A stretch of DNA of 64,000 nucleotides, from contig NZ_QOVK01000003.1 in the NCBI RefSeq assembly GCF_004104075.1, forward strand, positions 288,272-352,271, written 5' to 3'. The notes below the pieces were generated by a model that saw nothing but the letters and a program-made list of their open reading frames with translations, ran no database searches and had not been told where the DNA came from. Below are positions 44,872 to 52,503 of this stretch, piece after piece. The stretch is from Leeuwenhoekiella polynyae (lineage in GTDB: Bacteria; Bacteroidota; Bacteroidia; Flavobacteriales; Flavobacteriaceae). Positions within the stretch are counted from its first letter, which is position 1. Each line of letters opens with the position of its first letter. A program made the translations under genes and the position numbers.

Positions 44872-45276
44872 TTATTCAATTTTAAATGGAACGTTATTTT
44901 TATTTTTTTCTAAATAATTAAATACAAACTCTTGCAAATTCTTATCTGTTTCCATTGAAGAAAAGACATAATTTTTGATTATTTCTAAGTCATTTTCTGT
45001 TGCTGAAATAAACTTTAAATACTGGTAAAGACTACTCATGAACTTCGGAACATCCTTACTGTCATCTATGACTCTATTATAAATAGTATCAAACAAAACA
45101 GCCTCCAATATTGTATAATCTTTTTTTGACTTTTTATCTATTCCATTTATTCCACGACAAACTCTAATTTGATAATCTTCGGTATTAGGGGAAATTTGAA
45201 TTAAAAAAAATCTTGATGCAATATCCATTACTTCTTTTATGGTAAATCTTATGTTAGTGGAATCAAGTAACGCCAA
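44872..45276 (-). CDS. Hypothetical AT-rich accessory protein
   Basis: 134 residues from a TTG start (45274-45276) with AAGAGA just upstream. No signal peptide or known motif is visible; it looks like a soluble alpha-helical protein (KNLQEFVFNYLEKNKNNV tail). It lies 22 bp downstream of a frameshifted lipoprotein gene and is clearly more AT-rich than its surroundings, next to a transposase relic. It is probably part of an acquired pair. Function unknown. Confidence 0.55.
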   Translation of the reverse strand: MALLDSTNIRFTIKEVMDIASRFFLIQISPNTEDYQIRVCRGINGIDKKSKKDYTILEAVLFDTIYNRVIDDSKDVPKFMSSLYQYLKFISATENDLEIIKNYVFSSMETDKNLQEFVFNYLEKNKNNVPFKIE

Positions 45277-45298
45277 TCTCTTAAAATTAATATAAAAC

Positions 45299-45614
45299 TT
45301 ATCTTTTTTTTAAATTTTCATAAAAAAGCAATTTTACTTTTGATGTATCAGGGTAATAATACTTTAGTGTATCTCTACCTGTAGTATTTCCTAGAATATA
45401 TGAAAATCTGCTTCGATGATTGTTAATGAAATTCCCTAAACTATCGTTCGGATCTAAGATTATTGGATCTATATAAGTGTTAATTTTATTATTAAGCTCA
45501 TAACTCTCAGTTTCAAATGAAAAGTATTTCTCAGGCTTTAAATTAATTTCATTTTTTTTTTAATGATTGACAATGAATAAAACTGAAAAAGATGATTAGC
45601 ATTATTTTTTTCAT
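45299..45614 (-). pseudogene. Small lipoprotein-like gene with frameshift in an A10 tract
   Basis: An ATG at 45612-45614 opens a frame with a lipoprotein-type signal (MKKIMLIIFFSFIHCQS, Cys15). The frame runs into ten A (45552-45561) and stops at TGA directly after. Shifting to the frame that would exist with nine A gives NEINLKPEKYFSFETE and about 80 more codons up to TAA (45299-45301). The total length is 105 codons plus one base. Either a disrupted gene, an assembly or sequencing homopolymer error, or a site of polymerase slippage. Its function is unknown. Confidence 0.6.
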
Positions 45615-45699
45615 TATTTGTAGGTGTAAATTTGGTTCTTCTTATACTCTTTGAATTTAAGTATTTTTATATTTCCAGGCAGTTCGGTTTGATAGGAAT

Positions 45700-45924
45700 C
45701 TTACATTAAGGAAGGTAAACACCATAGGACTAAAACAAGCCAACAAGTGCATGCAGCTCTCCGCCATTGCCTACAACCTCAAAAAATACCTCAAGTTCAC
45801 GCAAAAACGAGTGGAAAGTGGAGCAGGAATGCTCGGCTTGTATTTTAGACTCAAAACAGGCCTAAAAAAGGCATTTAAATCAATGCTAATACTCTTTAAC
45901 TTCCAGTTTTTACCCACGGTCTAA
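45700..45924 (+). pseudogene. C-terminal remnant of an IS1182-type transposase
   Basis: A plus-strand frame reads RKVNTIGL then QANKCMQLSAIAYNLKKYL, closing at TAA 45922-45924. That block is typical of the C-terminus of Bacteroidota IS1182/DDE transposases (QANK...AYNLKK). No start, DDE residues or terminal inverted repeats remain nearby, so this is the decayed tail of an insertion sequence. Confidence 0.7.
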
Positions 45925-45931
45925 TACTAGA

Positions 45932-45965
45932 AAACCGCTCATCCCGATAGCTATCGGGACGGTTT
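45932..45965. repeat. Nested palindrome TCCCGATAGCTATCGGGA
   Basis: An 18-bp perfect palindrome (45942-45959) framed by AAACCG and CGGTTT that also pair. It follows the transposase remnant by a few bases. It lacks a strong T run, so it is not a clear terminator. Confidence 0.6.
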
Positions 45966-46038
45966 AAATAAGGGAGATTTTATAAGAATTAGAGGCTTGT
46001 GCAACGGCTACCAGTGTTAGCAACTGGCTTTATTGTTT

Positions 46039-47493
46039 CTATTCTCGGTTATCATTTTTAAGCAATTGCTTCATATGTGCAATAGCATACTCCAAAACAT
46101 CTTCTTTCTCATTAACATATACATCTGGTGAAATACCATATGGATCAATAGGGTTTTCTTTTATATCGGGCGCGCGGTAGGAGGTAGGGAAGAATGCTGT
46201 GAAACAGCCCAGGTCTAAAGGAAAGCCATTAAAACCATCTACAACGCCAGCCGTATTTTGCCCGTAGACTACTACTTTGTCACTTTGATTCACACGATAT
46301 ACAAAGGTTTCACCAGAGCTATATACTTCTTCGTCGGTTAATACGATAACCTTTTTAGGGCCTTTGTAAATAGTATCTGCTGTAAAGGTCCAGGTTCCCG
46401 TTCCCTTAAAATAAGCGGTACCTTTATTTTTTATAAACATCTCATATTCCTCTTTTTCTTGTTCTGCATATTCTTCAACAGTTAAATCATTAGAGGCTGC
46501 AAATGCATTGATTAGATATTCAGTGTTATCCTCACTCAGCCAAAAACCATTGGACGGTAAGGTGATAGGACCCGTCAAAAGGTAAGGAAGAACAGGAAAA
46601 TACGTGGCATCGTTTCCACCAGTATTTCCGCGTATATCAACCACCATAAAATCAGATTCTACAATCCTATCGTGGTTTGCTTTCATGATGCTATCTACAT
46701 GACTTGGTTCTACCGAATAAAAATGGGGTAATCTTAGATACGGTATCTCATCGATGTAACTCAGATGAAATTCATCGTATTTGCGTTCTATCTCACTGGG
46801 CTGTTTCTTGTTTTCAACCTCAGGCCACAGTTTCCCCCATTCGCCTATCTCTTTGATATTGAGCACGCCGATACTCATTTGATCTCCGGAAGTTTTCTGA
46901 ACGCTGTGATCACCCATCATATAGTTTATTTCATATGAGGTGCCAAAATTTGAATACAGTTCAAATTTAACCTGGCCTTTCTTCCAATTGGGATTACTAC
47001 TTTCTAGCACTACGCCCACAAAATCGCGTTTTGTTTCACCGGTGTTTAGATTTGGTGTGATCGCCACCGTATAGCTGCCTCTTTTCCAAATTCCTAAGAG
47101 TGGATTCTGATCGTATGCATTTTTTTTATAATCTTCTTTGAATTGATTTTCATTTATCTCTAGTTGTTCGATGGAAGTTTCCGGGGTTGGGGTATCAGAA
47201 GCTATAATAAACGTATGTCCATCTCTAAAGAATTCAAGATATTGCTCGAGTACCGTTTGACACGTAGCTAAATCAGTTGTTTGAATTGCTTTGTCCCTAA
47301 TAATTTCTTTATGGGCGTTATATAAGGCTCTGTTGTCGTCTGTAACCTTGTAGATAAATAGCGAATAATTTTTCTCATATGCGTCTGTAGCCTTGTCAAA
47401 CGCTTCAATACACTGGCAATCCTGCGCTTGTAGAGAATAAATTCCGCCTAAAGCAAAGAAGGCAGTGAGTACCGATTTTAAAATTGTTTTCAT
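46039..47493 (-). CDS. Secreted S41-family peptidase
   Basis: 484 residues from the ATG at 47493 (MKTILKSVLTAFFALGGIYS, signal peptide to about 24). A longer frame from 47667 would be non-signal sequence and is rejected. S41/tail-specific protease motifs: VVDIRGNTGGNDATYFPVLP (oligopeptide-binding) and LTDEEVYSSGETFVYRV with the catalytic Ser at about 392. A C-terminal processing or peptidase role in the periplasm or outside is likely. No PDZ domain is evident. It stands alone between accessory DNA on both sides. Confidence 0.85.
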   Translation of the reverse strand: MKTILKSVLTAFFALGGIYSLQAQDCQCIEAFDKATDAYEKNYSLFIYKVTDDNRALYNAHKEIIRDKAIQTTDLATCQTVLEQYLEFFRDGHTFIIASDTPTPETSIEQLEINENQFKEDYKKNAYDQNPLLGIWKRGSYTVAITPNLNTGETKRDFVGVVLESSNPNWKKGQVKFELYSNFGTSYEINYMMGDHSVQKTSGDQMSIGVLNIKEIGEWGKLWPEVENKKQPSEIERKYDEFHLSYIDEIPYLRLPHFYSVEPSHVDSIMKANHDRIVESDFMVVDIRGNTGGNDATYFPVLPYLLTGPITLPSNGFWLSEDNTEYLINAFAASNDLTVEEYAEQEKEEYEMFIKNKGTAYFKGTGTWTFTADTIYKGPKKVIVLTDEEVYSSGETFVYRVNQSDKVVVYGQNTAGVVDGFNGFPLDLGCFTAFFPTSYRAPDIKENPIDPYGISPDVYVNEKEDVLEYAIAHMKQLLKNDNRE

Positions 47494-47570
47494 TCTTGTA
47501 GTTGATTTTCTATATAATTGCTTGCATTTATCTCGTTGCCAACTTGTTACAGCAGCACTAAATATATAAA

Positions 47571-47638
47571 TATCCCCGCAGAATTTTCGGGATATCATCA
47601 CTTTTTGACGATGATATCCGTTGAGTCCTGATAGGACT
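47571..47638. repeat. Cluster of three hairpins
   Basis: TATCCC/GGGATA (571-576 with 589-594), GATATCATC/GATGATATC (591-599 with 610-618, perfect 9 bp) and AGTCCT/AGGACT (624-629 with 633-638, 3-nt loop). They lie 80-150 bp upstream of the S41 peptidase gene. Confidence 0.6.
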
Positions 47639-47813
47639 TGATGCTGTAATGATAAGATACTGTACAATCAAAACTGACTCCCCTCGCAGATTACCTAGCC
47701 GCTACCCTATTTCAAATTTATTTACTTCCATTTTTAGTATTGCTTTCCTCAATAGCTTCTGGCAGTTAACGTGCAGGCAAAGTCGGAGTGCTACCACACT
47801 CCTACAACACTGC

Positions 47814-47854
47814 AACCACATTGTAACCACATTGTAACCACACTTTTTGTGGTT
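47814..47854. repeat. 11-bp direct repeats ending in a hairpin
   Basis: AACCACATTGT at 814-824 and 825-835, then AACCACA at 836-842, which also pairs with TGTGGTT at 848-854. Confidence 0.75.
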
Positions 47855-48366
47855 GAATACGGTAGCAAAGTGGTTATAAGTTAGTAGCGCCCAGACTAAT
47901 CTCAGAACGATACGCTCAGTAGACCGGGAGTAAAATAGAAGTATGCGAAAAATCGCTTTAGGTATTGGGATAGCACACTTATTATTAAGGCTTTATCGCA
48001 GTATTCCGGAGGGCAAACCGCTATGCTTAGATACCTACCTATTTCATAACAAACTCATAAATTCAGCTTTTGAAAACAGGTTTTCATACACGCTGATGCT
48101 TTATCCTGGGCTTCGTCTGGGGTATGCACGGGAGTTGTGTCGTATTTACTCTGTATTTTGGGGATAAGTGGCATTGTTTAACCAGAACAGCTGGCACATC
48201 ACTCCGAAATAACCATGCCATTTAAAACAGCTTATCATATTGAGTATTTTAGAAAGTGTGTTTCTTGAAAAGGTAGCATTGCATCCGTAACTAGTTGATG
48301 AGCCTCAGCCTTGTACCTCCCATAGCGTTAGCATACCGTTACCCTGCCTTTGCTATGCAGTATCCC

Positions 48367-48421
48367 CGGGTGAAACGCGGGTGAACCTCGGGTGAACTAC
48401 GGGTGAACCTTGGGTGAATGG
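48367..48421. repeat. Five tandem 11-bp units with GGGTGAA core
   Basis: CGGGTGAAACG, CGGGTGAACCT, CGGGTGAACTA, CGGGTGAACCT, TGGGTGAATGG in direct succession. The core GGGTGAA is unchanged in all five while the last bases vary, which looks like a phased protein-binding array. Confidence 0.8.
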
Positions 48422-48694
48422 AGCTCTGGGAATGTTTAAAATGGAATAATGGCAGCACGGAGTACTCGCTGCAGGTAGTATGGCAAGCTAGTCTTTAGAG
48501 AGCTAATTTATAGAAAAAAAAGCCTTTCCGTATCCTAGGCTGTGCGGTTAAGATAAATACGTCTTAGCTTAGCTCTGCTAATATAAGGCATTTTTAAGGC
48601 CTTGTCAAGAGGTATAGCCTATACGGATCATTAGACTTTGCTGAGCAGCGTTTACTCAACCCCTGCATGCTTTGCTGAGACTTAGGGTTCTCCC

Positions 48695-48877
48695 TTATAA
48701 AGGGGAGCAGGCTGTACCGACGCATAGCACACTACCGGAACAAACGCCGGGGAACACGTGCGATACTTTAGCGACATCTTCCAACTTGGCATACTCTAGG
48801 GTTTCGCTTTGTTCGATATGGGATACACGCTGCAGGCTGATGCCCAATTTGTATACCAGAATACCCCCACGAGGCAT
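48695..48877 (-). pseudogene. XRE-type HTH regulator remnant
   Basis: The frame reads VYKLGISLQRVSHIEQSETL then EYAKLEDVAKV, the pattern of helices 2-4 of a Cro/CI helix-turn-helix (xxGISQQxVSxIEQSE...LExIAKALGV). Helix 1 and the start are missing, and the frame begins within or next to the dispersed repeat at 48865-48955; the C-terminal half is short and degenerate. Therefore it is a truncated relic, not a working regulator. Confidence 0.6.
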
Positions 48878-48955
48878 TCGTTAGAAACAAAACCCAGATT
48901 TTGGACTTGATCCCAATTTTTCAATTTCGAGGCAAAAATCCTTTGGCATTGTCAA
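48865..48955. repeat. Dispersed intergenic repeat, copy 3 (inner segment variant)
   Basis: On the minus strand it reads GCCAAAGGATTTTTGCCTCG, AAATTGAAAAATT, an extra stretch of about 22 bases, then TTTGTTTCTAACGAATGCC and TCGTGGGGG. It shares the inner segment with copy 1 (22503-22601). It also directly follows the T run of a minus-strand terminator. Confidence 0.7.
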
Positions 48956-48956
48956 T

Positions 48957-48985
48957 AAAAAAAGGCTTCACATTTCTGTGAAGCC
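48957..48985 (-). terminator. Terminator of the tRNA-Val gene
   Basis: Stem AAAGGCTTCAC/GTGAAGCCTTT with a 6-nt loop, followed by seven T on the minus strand, five bases after the tRNA 3' end. Confidence 0.85.
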
Positions 48986-48989
48986 TTTG

Positions 48990-49064
48990 TGGGCAATGAG
49001 GGATTCGAACCCCCGACCCCCTCGGTGTAAACGAGGTGCTCTGAACCAACTGAGCTAATTGCCC
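48990..49064 (-). tRNA. tRNA-Val (anticodon TAC)
   Basis: 75 bases on the minus strand. Acceptor stem GGGCAAT/ATTGCCC, D-arm TTAGCTCAGTTGGTT, anticodon stem-loop CCTCG-TTTACAC-CGAGG with anticodon TAC, T-arm GGGGGTTCGAATCCC and discriminator A. CCA is not encoded. Confidence 0.97.
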
Positions 49065-49128
49065 TTCTCGTTAGCGGATGCAAATATAAACCAATATTTA
49101 AGACTGCAAAACACTTTCTTGAAAAAGA

Positions 49129-50352
49129 TTAAATTATTTCTGCGACTACAAAAGTACTACCTCCTATAAATATCAGATCCTCAGTATTTGCGGCTGCTTT
49201 TGCAGCCTCAAAAGCTTCTGAAATTTTTTTAAATTTTTTTCCTTTGAGATTAAAAGCAGCTGCTTTTTGCTGCAATTCATCAGAATTTAGCCCTCGAGGA
49301 ACATCCGGTTTGCTGAAGTAATAAATAGCATGTTTAGGAAATAACGGAAGAACACTATTTAAATCTTTATCAGAAACTACTCCTAAGACTATATGAAGCT
49401 CTTTATAGTGTTCTTCTGCAAGCTGACTCATCACATAAGTAAGTCCTTCTTTATTGTGCCCGGTATCGCAAACTATTTTAGGATTACGCTCCTGAATAAC
49501 TTGCCACCGCCCCAGAAGTCCGGTATTTGTAATTACGTTTTTGATTCCGTTGATCAGCGATTCTTTTGAAATACTAACTGCTGTACGTTCATTTAAAACT
49601 GCAACCGCTCTCTGAACCGTTTTTTTATTTTTAAACTGATAGCTTCCTTTTAACTCACTTTCTAATTCAGGATAGTCAAAATCTGAAGCATAACTTATTT
49701 TAGCTTCTACCGCTTTTGCTTTAGCATCAAAAACAGAAGTAGTTTGATGCTGACGTTCCCCTATTACAATGGGAATATTTGCCTTTATGATTCCTGCTTT
49801 TTCTTCAGCAATTGCTTCAAGCGAGTCTCCTAAAATCGCTGTATGATCGAGACCGATATTGGTGATAACCGAAAGAATTGGCGTAATAATATTTGTAGAG
49901 TCTAATCTTCCACCAAGACCAACTTCGATCACAGCAATATCAACTTTTTGCTCTTTAAAGTATTGAAAAGCCATACCTACGGTCAGCTCAAAAAAAGAAA
50001 GCTGATTTTGCTCTATAAAAGCCTTCTGCTGCTCGATAAATTGAATAACGAAGGATTCGTCTGCGAGACGCCCATCTATGCGTATACGCTCTCTAAAGTC
50101 TTTTAGGTGCGGAGAAGTGTGCAATCCTGTTTTATAACCTTGCTCCTGCAAAACCGAAGCCAGCATATGACTGGTAGAGCCTTTGCCATTTGTACCACCT
50201 ACGTGAATGGCTTTATAAGTCGTTTGAGGATTCCCCAAGCGATCACAAAGTAAAATGATATTGTCTAGATTTTTTTTGAATGCCGAAGCGCCCTGTCGCT
50301 GAAACATAGGCAAACGTTCAAACATCCAATGCAGCGTTTGCTGATAGGTCAT
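49129..50352 (-). CDS. folC: Folylpolyglutamate synthase / dihydrofolate synthase FolC
   Basis: 407 residues. Mur-ligase fold; ATP loop GGTNGKGST (52-60), the folate-binding LHTSPHLKDFRERIRI, VEVGLGGRLDSTNII and NIGLDHTAILGDSLEAIAEE. Adds glutamate to dihydropteroate and to folates in the cytosol. Its ATG shares one base with the stop of the tonB-like gene, so it is the last gene of the exbB-exbD-tonB-folC operon. Confidence 0.94.
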   Translation of the reverse strand: MTYQQTLHWMFERLPMFQRQGASAFKKNLDNIILLCDRLGNPQTTYKAIHVGGTNGKGSTSHMLASVLQEQGYKTGLHTSPHLKDFRERIRIDGRLADESFVIQFIEQQKAFIEQNQLSFFELTVGMAFQYFKEQKVDIAVIEVGLGGRLDSTNIITPILSVITNIGLDHTAILGDSLEAIAEEKAGIIKANIPIVIGERQHQTTSVFDAKAKAVEAKISYASDFDYPELESELKGSYQFKNKKTVQRAVAVLNERTAVSISKESLINGIKNVITNTGLLGRWQVIQERNPKIVCDTGHNKEGLTYVMSQLAEEHYKELHIVLGVVSDKDLNSVLPLFPKHAIYYFSKPDVPRGLNSDELQQKAAAFNLKGKKFKKISEAFEAAKAAANTEDLIFIGGSTFVVAEII

Positions 50353-51182
50353 TATTCTGAAAGACTAAACTTGTACACTATTTTACCTATCTGACGCGAA
50401 GGTGCATCCGTATCCGGGTTAAATTTTGTTGCCAGCGCAGCTGCCTTTGCCGGGTCAAGTAAACACCGGCTGTTATTTGTAGTACCACGTACTCCAGGCG
50501 TCGCTTTGATTACATTCCCATTACGATCTACTTCGATGCTTACTACCACAATACCGGCTTCATTGCAATCTTGCACACGCTTAGGCTTGCTGAGTGCTTT
50601 ACGGCCGCCTAACTGATAATTACCATCACCATCAAGACCTTTACCATTACCGTAATAACTTGATGCGTTAGGATCACCATCAGGATCACCTTTATCCCCG
50701 GCTTGATTATCATTCCCTTCCCCACCGGTTGCAGTTCCGTTGCTTTTAGGTCCGTTTAAAATGCTTGATAACGCATCTGTGGTAGACTTGTCTGGCTTAG
50801 GATCTGGTTTCTTAGCTTCTACAGGTTTTGTAGTCGCTTTTTTAGGCTGCTCAGTTACGGGTTTTTTAACTTCCTTTTTAGGTTCATTTTTAATAACAGG
50901 TGCTTCTTCTACTTCTTGCGTCACCACTTCTTCTTTCACTTCGGAAGTTTTCTCTACCTGAGGTTCTGGAGTTGTGTTACGGGGAGCAGATTGCACAGCT
51001 GCTTGTGGCTGAATGTTACCTGAACCTATATCTGAAGTACCAAAATTAATAGCAATACCACTCTCTGGAGGTGGATCAAGATAGTTTAATCCGGCAAAAA
51101 ATAAGATCACCAGCAACAAGGCATACAGAATGCTTGTTACCGTGAACGATTTTCGTTTATGTTTAGTGTCTAAAAAGCTCAA
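50352..51182 (-). CDS. TonB-family energy transducer protein
   Basis: 276 residues. One N-terminal membrane helix (about 15-33, FTVTSILYALLLVILFFAGL), a long Pro/Lys/Glu-rich periplasm-spanning region (EVKEEVVTQEVEEAPVIKNE, KKPVTEQPKK), a Gly/Asp-rich stretch and a C-terminal TonB-like domain (GIVVVSIEVDRNGNVIKATP). It passes inner-membrane proton energy to outer membrane receptors. The start is TTG (51180-51182). Located behind exbB and exbD but separated from exbD by 146 bp holding a structured element. Shares one base with folC. Confidence 0.85.
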   Translation of the reverse strand: MSFLDTKHKRKSFTVTSILYALLLVILFFAGLNYLDPPPESGIAINFGTSDIGSGNIQPQAAVQSAPRNTTPEPQVEKTSEVKEEVVTQEVEEAPVIKNEPKKEVKKPVTEQPKKATTKPVEAKKPDPKPDKSTTDALSSILNGPKSNGTATGGEGNDNQAGDKGDPDGDPNASSYYGNGKGLDGDGNYQLGGRKALSKPKRVQDCNEAGIVVVSIEVDRNGNVIKATPGVRGTTNNSRCLLDPAKAAALATKFNPDTDAPSRQIGKIVYKFSLSE

Positions 51183-51244
51183 GACCGAATTATTGTTAAA
51201 TGTATATATTCTCGTATTTCAAAAACCAAACCACTTTAAATACT

Positions 51245-51321
51245 GCGCTAAGGATTGAAGCGGCATCCCCCAATTGCCATTGGGGATATAGCTGAAAGCC
51301 TGACGGCGATAACCGGAGCGC
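51245..51321 (+). ncRNA. Structured 77-nt intergenic element (possible Flavo-1-like motif)
   Basis: Ends pair as GCGCT (245-249) with AGCGC (317-321). Between them GGATTGAAGCGGCAT, then a CCCCAAT/ATTGGGG hairpin with loop TGCC, then GATATAGCTGAAAGCCTGAC and a short closing arm. I recall this arrangement (GGATTGAAGCGGCAT ... ATATAGCxGAAAGCC) as a recurrent flavobacterial intergenic element and associate it, without certainty, with the Flavo-1 RNA motif. It lies in the exbD-tonB gap, opposite to gene direction. Confidence 0.5.
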
Positions 51322-51328
51322 CCCAATA

Positions 51329-51721
51329 CTAATTAGGCCTTACAGCCAATACGATTTTGTATTTATTACGGTTAGCGATATCCATCACGGTAACAGCTTC
51401 TTCGATAGGCACACCTTCTTCTGCCCGTAAAATAATGGTAGGATCTTCAACACCTCTTAGTTCGCTGGTAATAAACGCCTCCAGATTATTTGAGGTCACC
51501 CGTTCTTTATTCACATAGATATCGAGGTCTTTAGTAATACTCACCGAAAGGTTTTGTTGATTACTGGTTTTCCCTTTTGCTTTGGGCAGAATAAGATCTA
51601 GCGCATCTGGAGTGATAGCCGGCGAAGTCAGCAAAAAGAAAACCAGTAACAGAAACACGATGTCTGTCATGGAACTCATACTGAATTCTGGACTTACTTT
51701 ATTTCTTCCGCGTAAGTTCAT
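51329..51721 (-). CDS. exbD: Biopolymer transport protein ExbD
   Basis: 130 residues. Short cytoplasmic N-terminus, one membrane helix with the essential proton-carrying Asp (SSMTDIVFLLLVFFLLTS) and a periplasmic ExbD domain. Works with ExbB as the proton channel driving TonB. Its ATG is 1 bp after the exbB stop. Confidence 0.93.
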   Translation of the reverse strand: MNLRGRNKVSPEFSMSSMTDIVFLLLVFFLLTSPAITPDALDLILPKAKGKTSNQQNLSVSITKDLDIYVNKERVTSNNLEAFITSELRGVEDPTIILRAEEGVPIEEAVTVMDIANRNKYKIVLAVRPN

Positions 51722-51722
51722 C

Positions 51723-52427
51723 TTAAGCCGGTTCGTTTAATAAATCTAGAAAGTCTACCGCAGTCGCTTCCATCTGGTGCACCACTTTATCGGTACGCAC
51801 CACGAGGTGGTTATAACCTATATAGGCTACAATACCTACTATAAGACCCGCTACTGTCGTGGTCATCGCTGTATAAATACCTTCGGCAAGATTACCCATC
51901 TCAGCCTGACCACTACTGGTCGCCAACTGATGAAAGGCCAAAACCATACCTATAACCGTACCCAGGAAACCAATCATAGGACCAGCACCAGCAATAGTTG
52001 CCAATACACTTACATTTTTTTCAAGACGATAAACTTCTAATCGACCGGAGTTCTCAATCGCCGTGTTGATGTCTTCTAACGGACTACCAATACGACTGAT
52101 TCCTTTTGCTGTAAGTCTTGAAACCGGACTATTTTGTTGCGCACAGAGCATTTTTGCTCCTTCTAAGTTTCCGTTAGCAACGTGATCCTTGATTTGGTTC
52201 ATAAAATTACTATCCATATTAGAAGCTGCTTTAATCGCAAAAAGGCGTTCAAAGTATATGTAAATCGCCACAAAAAGAAGTACAAAAAGTATTACAATTA
52301 TGATTTGCCCGGGCAAACCGCCACTCATCAAAAGATCAAAAAGTGAAAGTGTCTTCTCTACCGGTTCTTCTTCGGCAGCAAGAGAAGGAAGTGTTTCTGA
52401 ACCTTCCTGCAACAAGAGTGTAAGCAT
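51723..52427 (-). CDS. exbB: MotA/TolQ/ExbB proton channel family protein
   Basis: 234 residues with three membrane helices (about 36-58, 140-165, 185-205) and the family block IAGAGPMIGFLGTVIGMVLAF. Forms the inner-membrane channel with ExbD. First gene of the exbB-exbD-tonB-folC operon. Confidence 0.93.
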   Translation of the reverse strand: MLTLLLQEGSETLPSLAAEEEPVEKTLSLFDLLMSGGLPGQIIIVILFVLLFVAIYIYFERLFAIKAASNMDSNFMNQIKDHVANGNLEGAKMLCAQQNSPVSRLTAKGISRIGSPLEDINTAIENSGRLEVYRLEKNVSVLATIAGAGPMIGFLGTVIGMVLAFHQLATSSGQAEMGNLAEGIYTAMTTTVAGLIVGIVAYIGYNHLVVRTDKVVHQMEATAVDFLDLLNEPA

Positions 52428-52503
52428 AGTCTGTTTAAATTAGTTATGTGATAAACGTGCAAAGTTGTTTTAAATTATATACAACCTTGCACGTTTTAGT
52501 TTT

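Larger units (their letters stand above)
47494..48989. other. Gene-poor accessory region with repeats and relics
   Basis: About 1.5 kb without a convincing intact gene. It contains three neighbouring hairpins (47571-47638), a short 11-bp direct-repeat array with a hairpin (47814-47854), a five-unit 11-bp array (48367-48421), an XRE regulator relic (48695-48877), a dispersed-repeat copy (48865-48955) and a terminator for the tRNA. Its base composition is more GC-rich than the AT-rich DNA at 45 kb. This looks like the debris of one or more mobile elements next to a tRNA gene. Confidence 0.6.

Noticed and set aside
45932..45965. Terminator at the TCCCGATAGCTATCGGGA palindrome
   Set aside because: Neither side has a strong T run; it is listed as a repeat.
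47494..47667. Upstream extension of the S41 peptidase frame
   Set aside because: The extra 58 codons overlap hairpins and give no signal sequence; the ATG at 47493 starts a typical signal peptide.
47814..47854. Plasmid-type replication origin iterons
   Set aside because: Only 2.6 units, no initiator gene nearby and no AT-rich melting region attached; kept as a repeat only.
47943..48167. A 74-codon plus-strand frame
   Set aside because: No recognisable motif, no neighbours, and it lies in a region rich in repeats; the codon pattern does not look like a gene.
48367..48421. Possible CRISPR array
   Set aside because: Units are only 11 bp and contiguous, with no spacers and no cas genes.
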